Shown: positions 7,340 to 14,102 of the stretch, piece by piece
Layout of the letters: each line of letters opens with the position of its first letter
Position numbering within the stretch: the stretch's first letter is position 1
From: RUG13615 sp040307715
GTDB taxonomy: Bacteria; Bacillota; Clostridia; Peptostreptococcales; Anaerovoracaceae
Direction of reading: 5' to 3'
Assembly: GCA_040307715.1 (NCBI GenBank)
Contig: JAWRJC010000020.1
Location: 1-23,909, forward strand
DNA length: 23,909 nucleotides
Made by a program: the position numbers and the translations under genes
Notes under the pieces: model-generated
Database searches by the model: none
The model's input: the letters and a program-made list of their open reading frames with translations, nothing else
Told to the model about the DNA's origin: nothing

Positions 7340-8539
7340 ATGGACAGGAAAGACATGTTCTTTTGGAACGAAGAAAAGAATCGCATCGACGGGTTCGTTC
7401 CGCTTGACGGGGACGAAGCGCCGCAGGCGCAGAGCGGTTCCTCAAAAGACCCGGAGCAGTCATACGATGCGTATCTCAAGGACGCATACAAAGAATACAG
7501 GGACGAGGCGTACGGCACCCCTGCCTATGCCCCGGTATTTCATGATGTCCGCGAAGCCTGGCAGGAGACGGACGGCGCGGAGCCGCCTGCAGGCGGCGCA
7601 GAAACCAGCAGGGACGGCGGAAAAAAGAGACGGCGTCCGCCGCGCATGGTGACGATGGGGATCCTGTGTCTGTGCATCGTACTGGCGGCGGTGACCGGCG
7701 CGCTCTCGGGCATCGCGGTCATGCAGCACTATACTGCCCAGAACAGCACCACGGAAAGCATGGTGATCCCCGAGGGGACCCATGCGGGGATCGGCGCGAT
7801 CACGGCGACGATGCTCGACGCTAAGCTGCAGCAGGCAGTCGATGAAGCGGCGGAAGGCGGCAATGCGCAGGCAGACGCAGAGAAAGCCAGCAGCGCGGAG
7901 CAGACGGCTGTCGCGGACGCCGGGGTGATCAAGACGATCATGGATTCTGTCGTCTGCATCAAGACGAACCAGACGGTGAACACTTTCTATGGACCAATGG
8001 AAGCCAGCGGTGCGGGCTCCGGTGTCATCATCAGCGATGACGGATACATCGTGACCTGCGCGCATGTGGTCAGCGGCGCATCCGGCATCGAGGTGCAGGA
8101 CAGTGAGAACAATACCTATAAAGCCTCTCTGGTCGCGTGCAGCGAGAAGATGGATCTGGCGCTTCTCAAGATCGACGCCGCCGGTCTGACAGCGGCGGTG
8201 CTCGGGGACAGCGGCACTTACGGAACGGGAGACCAGATCTATGTCGTCGGTAATCCGCTCGGCAACTTCGTGCTCAGTGTTTCGCAGGGCATCATTTCCG
8301 GTGTTGACAGACAGGCAGAAATCGAAGGTAACCTGATGCGGCTGACCCAGGTAGATGCGGCGGTCAACCCGGGAAATTCCGGCGGCGGCCTCTTCGACAG
8401 CCAGGGCAGACTGATCGGCATCGTGAACGCGAAGAACACCGGCATCGATGTGGAGGGGATGGGATTTGCGATCCCGATCGACACGGTGCGCGAAGTGCTT
8501 GCGCGCATGCTGCAGCGTACGGACCTGACTCTTGAGTGA
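7340..8539 (+). CDS. Membrane-anchored HtrA/DegP-like serine protease without PDZ domain
   Basis: A 399-aa trypsin-fold protease. Residues 1-103 are a charged, presumably cytoplasmic region ending in a basic KKRRRPPR patch. A single membrane span lies at about 104-129, then a linker rich in Ala and Glu. The protease domain follows, with catalytic His242 (TCAHVV), Asp272 (MDLALLKID) and Ser347 (NPGNSGGGLF). HtrA proteases degrade or refold damaged proteins outside the membrane. The protein stops about 30 residues after the protease fold (GFAIPIDTV), so the PDZ domain found in most HtrA proteins is absent. The gene has a good AAGGAGG and follows a terminator. Protease class is confident; substrates are unknown. 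Confidence 0.9.
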   Translation: MDRKDMFFWNEEKNRIDGFVPLDGDEAPQAQSGSSKDPEQSYDAYLKDAYKEYRDEAYGTPAYAPVFHDVREAWQETDGAEPPAGGAETSRDGGKKRRRPPRMVTMGILCLCIVLAAVTGALSGIAVMQHYTAQNSTTESMVIPEGTHAGIGAITATMLDAKLQQAVDEAAEGGNAQADAEKASSAEQTAVADAGVIKTIMDSVVCIKTNQTVNTFYGPMEASGAGSGVIISDDGYIVTCAHVVSGASGIEVQDSENNTYKASLVACSEKMDLALLKIDAAGLTAAVLGDSGTYGTGDQIYVVGNPLGNFVLSVSQGIISGVDRQAEIEGNLMRLTQVDAAVNPGNSGGGLFDSQGRLIGIVNAKNTGIDVEGMGFAIPIDTVREVLARMLQRTDLTLE

Positions 8540-8563
8540 CAGGAAAATAATGTAAATTATAGA

Positions 8564-8592
8564 TTGACATATATTTCCAATCGTCGTATACT
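8564..8592 (+). promoter_or_regulatory. Strong sigma-A-type promoter for the YdbC-like gene
   Basis: TTGACA (8564-8569), a 17-base spacer and TATACT (8587-8592). The -35 is perfect and the -10 matches five of six positions. RNA would start near 8599, giving a leader of roughly 37 bases. Confidence 0.88.
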
Positions 8593-8630
8593 CGTTTCAG
8601 ATAAGGGAATAAGAAAGAAAGGAGACGAGT

Positions 8631-8639
8631 ATGCGATGA
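8631..8639 (+). other. Two-codon mini-ORF (Met-Arg-stop) overlapping the YdbC start
   Basis: ATG-CGA-TGA sits 6 bases after the Shine-Dalgarno AAAGGAG (8618-8624), which is better spacing than the 11 bases to the real start at 8636. Its TGA overlaps that ATG as ATGA. It may be a coupling or rate-limiting device, or just chance. Confidence 0.3.
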
Positions 8640-8983
8640 ACGAAAAAGAAAGAACAGATATCGTGTTTGAGATCACCGAACACATCGGTGTCATCACAAC
8701 GTACGGCAACGGCTGGACCAAAGAGATCAACATGGTCGCCTGGAACGATGCCAAGCCGAAATACGATATCCGCGACTGGAACCCCGATCATCAGGTCATG
8801 TCGCGCGGGATCACGCTCCACAGCAAAGAGATGCGTGAGATCTGCAAGCTGCTGCGCGGCCGCCCGGATCTGGCGGACGACGATCCGCGGCAGGCTGCGC
8901 CTGCCGGATCTGCCGGACCGCTCCGGACGGATGCACCGGTACACACGGCGGTGCCGGAGCAGGCGGCGGCAGCGGCTTTCTGA
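8636..8983 (+). CDS. YdbC/PC4-like single-strand nucleic-acid-binding protein
   Basis: A 115-aa protein whose first 75 residues match the bacterial YdbC family: FEITEHIGVITTYGNGWTKE, then VAWND...PKYDIRDWNPDH and GITLHSKEMREICKLL. The family has the fold of the transcription coactivator PC4 and binds single-stranded DNA; the cellular role in bacteria is not settled. The last 40 residues are an Ala/Pro-rich, probably disordered tail beyond the usual family length. The ATG at 8636 is chosen because the conserved domain starts there; the open frame extends further upstream but would overlap the promoter. It is expressed from its own strong promoter. Confidence 0.85.
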   Translation: MNEKERTDIVFEITEHIGVITTYGNGWTKEINMVAWNDAKPKYDIRDWNPDHQVMSRGITLHSKEMREICKLLRGRPDLADDDPRQAAPAGSAGPLRTDAPVHTAVPEQAAAAAF

Positions 8984-9021
8984 CGGACGGGCGATCCCGT
9001 TGTGCGGCGGGCAAAGCCGGA

Positions 9022-9054
9022 AAAGAGGGGCGGTGTCAAAGCCGCCCTCTTTAT
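9022..9054 (+). terminator. Probable terminator after the YdbC-like gene
   Basis: AAAGAGGGGCGG pairs with CCGCCCTCTTT (one G bulged) across an eight-base loop. The T run after it is short and partly inside the stem, so termination may be incomplete. The next promoter's -10 begins 3 bases later. Confidence 0.6.
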
Positions 9055-9062
9055 GATATACT
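9054..9062 (+). promoter_or_regulatory. Extended -10 promoter for the nucleoside kinase gene
   Basis: TGA followed directly by TATACT (9057-9062) is a good extended -10. The -35 region falls in the loop of the preceding terminator and is weak. RNA starting near 9069 would carry a leader of about 74 bases with a 6-bp hairpin CGGCAG/CTGCCG (9080-9096). Confidence 0.6.
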
Positions 9063-9142
9063 AACGAGTAACGGCGCGCCGGCAGAAACGCTGCCGATGG
9101 AAGCGGCGTGCAGAATAAGGAAACAGAAACGGAAATAGTATC

Positions 9143-10804
9143 ATGAAAGTATTACTGCAAAAGGGGCCAAGACAGCCGGCCGAAGAGATCGAAGTAAAAA
9201 GCGGCACGACCATCGAGGAGATCTATCAGTCGATCCGTGACGAGCTGCCGTATAAAGTCCTTGCGGCCAAAGTCGATAACAAAGTGGAGGAACTGTCTAA
9301 AAAGCTGACCCGGTCCTGCTATGTGGAACTTCTGGACATGCGGACGCAGATCGCTAACCTCGTCTATGAGCACAGTCTGATCCTGATCTACCTGAAGGCG
9401 GTCGAAGATGTGCTCGGCAGGGTGGATACAGAGATCCTCCATGCGCTCAATAAGGGGCTGTTCACGATCATCCACAAGGAAGGCGGTGTAACGGAAGAGG
9501 AGGTCAACGCGATCGAGGCCAGGATGCACGAACTGGTCGATGCGGACCTGCCTTTTGTAAAGGAAGTCGTCAGCCGGGAGGAAGCGCTGGCCGGTCTGGA
9601 CGCGCTGCTGCTGGAAGACAAGAAGCGTCTTCTGGAAAAGAGCCGCAATAAAAAGGTCCGCTATTTCAGCCTGGATGGGTTCAAGAACTTCTTCTACGGT
9701 GAAATGGTACCGTCGACCGGCTACATCGATCTGTTCGAACTGCGCAAATACAGAGAGGGCGTTCTCGTACGCTTTCCGCACACGTCCGACCCGTCGGTCC
9801 TGCCGCCGTATGTGGACGACCGCAAACTGTACGAGGCGTTCCAGGAGACGAGCCACTGGCAGGAGATCCTGGGGATCGATTCGGTCATCGATCTGAACGA
9901 ATGCATCGAGCAGGGGCGTATGCCGGAGGTCATCCAGCTGTCTGAGGCGCTGCACGAAAAACGCATTGTCGAGATCGCCAAAGAGATCACCGAAAAGGGC
10001 AAGCGCATCGTTCTGATCGCCGGGCCGTCTTCGTCGGGCAAGACCAGTTTTGCGCGCAGACTCTGCATCCAGCTCGCGGTGAACGGCGCGCGGCCGCTGT
10101 ATATGGGTACGGACGACTACTTCGTCGACCGCGAACAGACACCGCTCGATGCGAACGGGGAACCGGATTATGAGAATCTGTCAGCCATCGACATCGATTT
10201 GTTCAACAGCGATATGAACGGTCTGCTGGCAGGGGAGTCCGTGGATCTGCCGACCTTCGACTTCATGGAAGGCAGGAAAGTGTTCGGCAAACGAGTCACG
10301 AAGATCGACAGCGATCAGACGATCGTCATCGAAGGCATCCATGCCCTCAACGGCGAACTGACCAAAAAGATTCCGGCGGACGAGAAGTACAAGATCTACA
10401 TCAGCCCGCTGACACAGCTGTGCATCGACAAGCATAACCGCATTCCCACGACGGATGCGCGGATGATCCGCCGGATGGTCCGCGACTTCAAGTACCGCGG
10501 GCATTCCGCGCAGGAGACCATCCGGGAGTGGCCGAAAGTGCGCGCGGGGGAGGATAAGAACATCTTCCCGTACAACGGGGAGGCGGATGCGTTCTTCAAC
10601 TCTGTCCACATTTACGAACTGTCCGTGCTCAAGAAATACGCGTCGCCGCTGCTGGAGGCGATCACACAGGACGAACCGGAGTACTTTGAGGCGCACCGGC
10701 TGCTGCGGTTCCTGAATTTCTTCCAGGTATATGAGGACGAAGATGTCATTGTCAACAATTCGATCCTGCGGGAGTTCATCGGCGGCAGCGTGTTCTTCCG
10801 GTAA
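9143..10804 (+). CDS. Nucleoside (uridine) kinase with N-terminal TGS-like domain
   Basis: A 553-aa protein of the long uridine-kinase-like family found in Gram-positive anaerobes. Residues 1-62 resemble a TGS domain. About 63-225 resemble the editing/additional domain of threonyl-tRNA synthetase (IANLVYEHSL...LGRVDTEI). The C-terminal half is a phosphoribulokinase/uridine kinase P-loop domain with Walker A GPSSSGKTS (294-302), GTDDYFVDREQTP and IEGIHALNGEL. The kinase half should phosphorylate uridine or cytidine with ATP; what the front half does is unknown. The Shine-Dalgarno before 9143 is weak (ACGGAAA). It has its own promoter and is separated from the S10 operon by a terminator 148 bases downstream. 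Confidence 0.88.
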   Translation: MKVLLQKGPRQPAEEIEVKSGTTIEEIYQSIRDELPYKVLAAKVDNKVEELSKKLTRSCYVELLDMRTQIANLVYEHSLILIYLKAVEDVLGRVDTEILHALNKGLFTIIHKEGGVTEEEVNAIEARMHELVDADLPFVKEVVSREEALAGLDALLLEDKKRLLEKSRNKKVRYFSLDGFKNFFYGEMVPSTGYIDLFELRKYREGVLVRFPHTSDPSVLPPYVDDRKLYEAFQETSHWQEILGIDSVIDLNECIEQGRMPEVIQLSEALHEKRIVEIAKEITEKGKRIVLIAGPSSSGKTSFARRLCIQLAVNGARPLYMGTDDYFVDREQTPLDANGEPDYENLSAIDIDLFNSDMNGLLAGESVDLPTFDFMEGRKVFGKRVTKIDSDQTIVIEGIHALNGELTKKIPADEKYKIYISPLTQLCIDKHNRIPTTDARMIRRMVRDFKYRGHSAQETIREWPKVRAGEDKNIFPYNGEADAFFNSVHIYELSVLKKYASPLLEAITQDEPEYFEAHRLLRFLNFFQVYEDEDVIVNNSILREFIGGSVFFR

Positions 10805-10874
10805 AACCACCACTTAATGTGTCCCGGAAGGCGCATTCCGTCTGCAGGCCCCATATGTAGGGGATGGAAGAGGA

Positions 10875-10920
10875 AACACCCGAAAACGTGTTGCGCATCG
10901 AGCTGAAAAATCGTTGAAAA
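10875..10920 (+). repeat. Leader-like repeat, copy A (upstream of the S10 promoter)
   Basis: Two blocks, 10875-10892 (AACACCCGAAAACGTGTT) and 10902-10920 (GCTGAAAAATCGTTGAAAA), recur in the same order at 11138-11186. The first block differs at 2 of 18 bases. It lies between the kinase stop codon and the terminator, so it would not normally be on the S10 mRNA. Confidence 0.6.
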
Positions 10921-10951
10921 CAAGCCGTTTAAGGGATCAAGAATAGCTAAG

Positions 10952-10990
10952 AAAGCAAGATGAGAAAATCTAAAAATCATCTTGCTTTTT
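10952..10990 (+). terminator. Rho-independent terminator upstream of the S10 operon
   Basis: AAAGCAAGATGA (10952-10963) pairs perfectly with TCATCTTGCTTT (10977-10988) across a 13-base A-rich loop, with T's at the end. It should end the nucleoside kinase transcript. Its descending arm doubles as the -35 box of the S10 promoter. Confidence 0.85.
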
Positions 10991-11010
10991 CATATTCTCT
11001 AAGATATAAT
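10982..11010 (+). promoter_or_regulatory. S10-operon promoter
   Basis: TTGCTT (10982-10987), a 17-base spacer and a perfect TATAAT (11005-11010). RNA would start near 11017, about 233 bases ahead of rpsJ. No other candidate this good was seen between the kinase and rpsJ. Confidence 0.85.
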
Positions 11011-11016
11011 CAAAAA

Positions 11017-11249
11017 GCTTGTGAATATCGCGTAGAAGCGGGAAGTTGCTGAGCTATCAGGTAATTTCCGCCGAGAATTGTCTCCGCAGGACGGGGGCGA
11101 AGGGATTTATGCGGTTCGAGTAGGGGTCAAAAAAGAAAACACACGGAAACGTGTTAACACAAGCAAACGGCTCAAAACGTTGAAAATTGCACAAACCCCT
11201 TGTACAGGAAATAGCGAAAACAGTACTAAAAGAAAAATGGAGGAACAAA
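11017..11249 (+). promoter_or_regulatory. Long structured 5' leader of the S10 operon
   Basis: About 233 bases separate the predicted RNA start from rpsJ. Visible structure includes a long hairpin at 11038-11071: GCGG and AAGTT pair with AATTTCCGC, capped by CTGA-GCTA-TCAG. A second hairpin at 11141-11154 is ACACG-GAAA-CGTGT with a GNRA tetraloop. No terminator or convincing leader peptide was found. S10-operon leaders of some bacteria bind r-protein L4; whether this one does is unknown. The Shine-Dalgarno is GGAGG at 11239-11243. Confidence 0.55.
11138..11186 (+). repeat. Leader repeat, copy B (inside the S10 leader)
   Basis: Blocks 11138-11155 (AACACACGGAAACGTGTT) and 11170-11186 (GCTCAAAACGTTGAAAA) match copy A at 10875-10920 in order and spacing (32 versus 27 bases between block starts). 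The first block can fold as a GNRA-capped hairpin, which copy A forms less well. Confidence 0.6.
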
Positions 11250-11561
11250 ATGAGCGAACTTCAGAAGATCAGAATCAAACTCAAGGCGTATGATCACGCA
11301 CTGCTCGACCAGTCGGCCAGCAAGATCGTCGAAGCGGCGAAGAAGACCGGCGCAGAGGTTTCCGGCCCCATTCCGCTCCCCACGGAGAAGGAAGTGGTCA
11401 CCATCCTCAGAGCGGTCCACAAGTACAAGGACAGCAGAGAGCAGTTCGAGCAGAGAACGCACAAGCGTCTGATCGACATCACCGGCGCGACCGCCAAGAC
11501 AACGGATGCGCTGACCAAGATGGAACTCCCCGCAGGAGTTGACATCGAAATCAAACTGTAA
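11250..11561 (+). CDS. rpsJ: 30S ribosomal protein S10
   Basis: A 103-aa protein with the S10 blocks IRIKLKAYDH, SGPIPLPTE and SREQFEQRTHKRLIDI. It is part of the 30S head and is also known as NusE, a partner of NusB in transcription antitermination. The ATG at 11250 has GGAGG 6 bases upstream and gives the usual length; the frame is open further upstream but that part is not S10-like. It is the first gene of the S10 operon. Near its 3' end a perfect AACTCC/GGAGTT hairpin (11524-11540) competes with another AACTCC just after the stop codon. Confidence 0.98.
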   Translation: MSELQKIRIKLKAYDHALLDQSASKIVEAAKKTGAEVSGPIPLPTEKEVVTILRAVHKYKDSREQFEQRTHKRLIDITGATAKTTDALTKMELPAGVDIEIKL

Positions 11562-11669
11562 ACAAAGGGAACTCCCCTTAGTATGATCGTCCGGAAGAGC
11601 ATTCCCAGAAGAAAGAGTTGCACAGGAAAGCATGAAAGACGATCCGCTGTAAGAAAACAGGAGGTAAAC
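11562..11669 (+). promoter_or_regulatory. Structured 108-base spacer between rpsJ and rplC
   Basis: This is the longest gap inside the cluster. GATCGTC (11585-11591) pairs with GACGATC (11638-11644), enclosing a GGAA-GAGCA-TTCC hairpin. AACTCC at 11570-11575 can pair with GGAGTT (11535-11540) inside rpsJ. No promoter or terminator was recognised. It may be a processing or regulatory site, or unconstrained spacer. Confidence 0.35.
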
Positions 11670-12302
11670 ATGAAAGCATTACTCGGAAGAAAAATCGGCA
11701 TGACGCAGATCTTCACCGAAGAAGGCGACGTCGTCCCCGTAACCGTCATCGAAGCGGGTCCGGAGACAGTCACCCAGGTCAAGACCATGGAGAACGACGG
11801 CTACGAAGCGGTTCAGATCGGATTTGAAGATCAGAAGGCGCACAGAGTCACCAAGCCCATGGCTGGTCACTTCGAAAAGGCCGGCGTCAGCGCCAAGAAA
11901 GTCCTGGCGGAGTTCCGCCCCGAAGAAGGCGAATCCTACGAGGTCGGACAGGTCATCACTGTCGCTGATTTCGAAGAAGGCGCAAGACTGGACATCACCG
12001 GCACTTCCAAGGGCAAGGGCACCCAGGGCAACATCAAGCGTCACGGTCACCACAGAGGCCCCATGAGCCACGGCTCCAAGCACAAGAGACTCCAGGGTGC
12101 GCTGGCCGGCGCATCCTATCCCGGCAGAGTCTTCAAGGGCAACAAGCAGCCCGGAAGAATGGGAAGAGAGACCATCACGATCCAGAACGTCAAGCTGGTC
12201 AAGGTCATCGAAGATAGAAACTTGTTACTCGTGAAGGGTGCGGTACCCGGAGGCAAAGGCAGCCTGCTTCGTATCCAGTACGCGGTCAAAGGACAGAAGT
12301 AG
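11670..12302 (+). CDS. rplC: 50S ribosomal protein L3
   Basis: A 210-aa protein, the normal length for bacterial L3. It begins MKALLGRKIGMTQIF, carries the central loop GTSKGKGTQGNIKRHG that reaches the peptidyl transferase centre, and later GRVFKGNKQPGRMG and GAVPGGKGSLLRI. L3 is one of the first proteins to bind 23S rRNA during 50S assembly. The ATG at 11670 is chosen for its AGGAGG and the family N-terminus; an in-frame ATG at 11583 would add 29 residues unlike L3. It lies 108 bases after rpsJ and 24 before rplD. Confidence 0.98.
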   Translation: MKALLGRKIGMTQIFTEEGDVVPVTVIEAGPETVTQVKTMENDGYEAVQIGFEDQKAHRVTKPMAGHFEKAGVSAKKVLAEFRPEEGESYEVGQVITVADFEEGARLDITGTSKGKGTQGNIKRHGHHRGPMSHGSKHKRLQGALAGASYPGRVFKGNKQPGRMGRETITIQNVKLVKVIEDRNLLLVKGAVPGGKGSLLRIQYAVKGQK

Positions 12303-12326
12303 CAGATCGGAAAGGAGGAAACGAAA

Positions 12327-12950
12327 ATGGCAAAAGTCAATGTGCTGACCATGGAAGGCAAAGACGCCGGCACCATGGAACTCAGAGATGAGATCTTCGG
12401 TATCGAACCCAACCAGAATGCGGTTCTCGAGATGGTCAAAAACCATCTGGCAAATAAAAGACAGGGCACCCAGTCTGCCAAAGACAGAGGTGAGGTAAGA
12501 GGAAGCACCAGAAAGCCCTTCCGTCAGAAGGGGACGGGCCGCCACAGACAGGGCGACCGCAGAGATCCTTCCCAGATCGGCGGCGGCGTGGTCTTCGCAC
12601 CGAAGCCCCGGAGCTACAGATACAAGGTTCCGCGGTCGGTCAGAAGACTGGCGATGCTCTCCGCACTGTCCTCCAAGGTTCAGGAAAACGAAATGATCAT
12701 CCTCGACGAGATCAAGTTCGAAGAGCCGAAGACCAAGGACATGGTCAAGATGCTGGAAGCGATCAAAGCCGGAAAGAAGCCGCTCATCATCATGAGCGAG
12801 AAGGACGAGAACGTCGTCAAATCCGCAGCTAATATTCCCGGAGTGATGACCGCCCTGGTCTCCACGATGAACGTGTATGACATCATCAACCACACCGACT
12901 TCATCGTCACCAAGGAAGCGATCAACAAGATTGAGGAGGTGTATTCCTAA
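12327..12950 (+). CDS. rplD: 50S ribosomal protein L4
   Basis: A 207-aa protein. The conserved extended loop STRKPFRQKGTGRHRQGD (about 56-73) reaches into the nascent-peptide exit tunnel, followed by GGVVFAPKPRSYRY and the globular part. In Escherichia coli, L4 also represses its own S10 operon; nothing here shows whether that is so in this organism. A strong AAAGGAGG precedes the ATG. The TAA shares its last base with the rplW ATG (TAATG), so the two are probably translationally coupled. Confidence 0.98.
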   Translation: MAKVNVLTMEGKDAGTMELRDEIFGIEPNQNAVLEMVKNHLANKRQGTQSAKDRGEVRGSTRKPFRQKGTGRHRQGDRRDPSQIGGGVVFAPKPRSYRYKVPRSVRRLAMLSALSSKVQENEMIILDEIKFEEPKTKDMVKMLEAIKAGKKPLIIMSEKDENVVKSAANIPGVMTALVSTMNVYDIINHTDFIVTKEAINKIEEVYS

Positions 12951-13240
12951 TGAGGACTGCTTACGATGTGATCATCAAGCCCGTCGTCACCGAAAACAGT
13001 ATGGAAGACGCGCAGGCTAAGAAATACACATTCAAAGTTGCCGTGGACGCCAACAAGACGGAAGTCAAGAACGCGGTGGAAGAGATCTTCGGCGTAGAAG
13101 TCAAGAAGGTCAACATCATGAATGTGAAAGGTAAAGTTAAGAGACTCGGAAGAAACGTCGGCATGACCGCTGCTTCGAAAAAGGCCATCGTGACCCTGAC
13201 CGAAGACAGCAAAGAGATCGAGTTCTTCCAGGGACTGTAA
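12950..13240 (+). CDS. rplW: 50S ribosomal protein L23
   Basis: A 96-aa protein that opens TAYDVIIKPVVTENSM and contains the KYTFKVAVDANKTEVKNAVE and VKGKVKRLGR blocks of L23. It sits at the exit of the peptide tunnel and is the docking site for trigger factor and signal recognition particle. The start overlaps the rplD stop by one base, with AGGAGGTG a few bases inside rplD. It is followed 13 bases later by rplB. Confidence 0.97.
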   Translation: MRTAYDVIIKPVVTENSMEDAQAKKYTFKVAVDANKTEVKNAVEEIFGVEVKKVNIMNVKGKVKRLGRNVGMTAASKKAIVTLTEDSKEIEFFQGL

Positions 13241-13253
13241 GGAGGAAACATAA

Positions 13254-14087
13254 ATGGGAATCAAAAAATACAATCCGACAACTCCCGGCCTTCGCGGCAT
13301 GACTGTTTCCACATTTGAAGAGATCACGACCGACAAACCGGAAAAATCTCTCACAGTCACCCTGAAGAAGCACTCGGGACGCAACAACAGAGGCAAGATC
13401 ACCGTCCGTCACAGAGGCGGCGGCGCAAGACCCAAGTACAGGATCATCGATTTCAAGAGAAACAAGGACGGTGTCCCGGGCAACGTGGCAACCATCGAGT
13501 ATGATCCGAACCGCTCCGCGAACATCGCTCTGATCGTCTACGCGGACGGCGAGAAGAGATACATCATCGCACCGCAGAACCTGCAGGTCGGCGACGTCAT
13601 CTTCTCCGGTCCCGATGCGGACATCAAGACCGGCAACGCACTGCCGCTCGCGAACATCCCGCTCGGCACCATGATCCACAACATCGAACTCAAGCCCGGC
13701 AAAGGCGCACAGCTGGTCAGAGCGGCCGGCAACGGCGCACAGCTGATGGCTAAAGAAGGCGATTACGCACAGGTCCGCCTGCCCTCCGGCGAAGTCAGAC
13801 GCATCCGCATGGACTGCAGAGCGACCATCGGTGAAGTCGGCAACAACGACCACCAGAACATCAACATCGGTAAAGCCGGTAAGAAACGCCACATGGGCAT
13901 CCGCCCGACAGTCCGCGGCTCGGTCATGAACCCGAACGACCATCCGCACGGCGGCGGCGAAGGCAAAGCCGGTATCGGCCGTGTCGGCCCTGTCACCCCG
14001 TGGGGCAAGCCTGCTCTTGGTTATAAGACCAGAAAGAAGAAGAAGGCTTCCGACAAGTACATCGTCAAGAGAAGAAACGAGAGATAG
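13254..14087 (+). CDS. rplB: 50S ribosomal protein L2
   Basis: A 277-aa protein of normal length. It begins GIKKYNPTTPGLRGMTV, has the RNA-binding block GRNNRGKITVRHRGGGAR, and near the end MNPNDHPHGGGEGKAGIG, whose histidine lies near the peptidyl transferase centre. L2 is needed for subunit joining and peptidyl transferase activity. Its basic tail is TRKKKKASDKYIVKRRNER. It has a strong GGAGG and small gaps to both neighbours. Confidence 0.98.
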   Translation: MGIKKYNPTTPGLRGMTVSTFEEITTDKPEKSLTVTLKKHSGRNNRGKITVRHRGGGARPKYRIIDFKRNKDGVPGNVATIEYDPNRSANIALIVYADGEKRYIIAPQNLQVGDVIFSGPDADIKTGNALPLANIPLGTMIHNIELKPGKGAQLVRAAGNGAQLMAKEGDYAQVRLPSGEVRRIRMDCRATIGEVGNNDHQNINIGKAGKKRHMGIRPTVRGSVMNPNDHPHGGGEGKAGIGRVGPVTPWGKPALGYKTRKKKKASDKYIVKRRNER

Positions 14088-14102
14088 GAAGGAGCATAGA
14101 TA

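Noticed and set aside
8541..8563. Terminator after the HtrA-like gene
   Set aside because: Only an A/T-rich 5-bp inverted repeat without a T run; too weak to call.
9073..9080. GGCGCGCC palindrome in the nucleoside kinase leader
   Set aside because: A single 8-base palindrome is expected by chance in GC-rich sequence and has no evident role.
11187..11249. N-terminal extension of S10 by 21 residues
   Set aside because: Begins at a TTG without a Shine-Dalgarno; the ATG at 11250 has GGAGG and gives normal S10.
11078..11293. A 71-codon TTG-start frame in the S10 leader overlapping rpsJ
   Set aside because: No Shine-Dalgarno, low-complexity product, and it overlaps the well-supported rpsJ start. 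Not convincing as a leader peptide.
11583..11669. Upstream ATG that would extend L3 by 29 residues
   Set aside because: The extra residues do not resemble L3, no Shine-Dalgarno precedes it, and the ATG at 11670 has AGGAGG and the family N-terminus.
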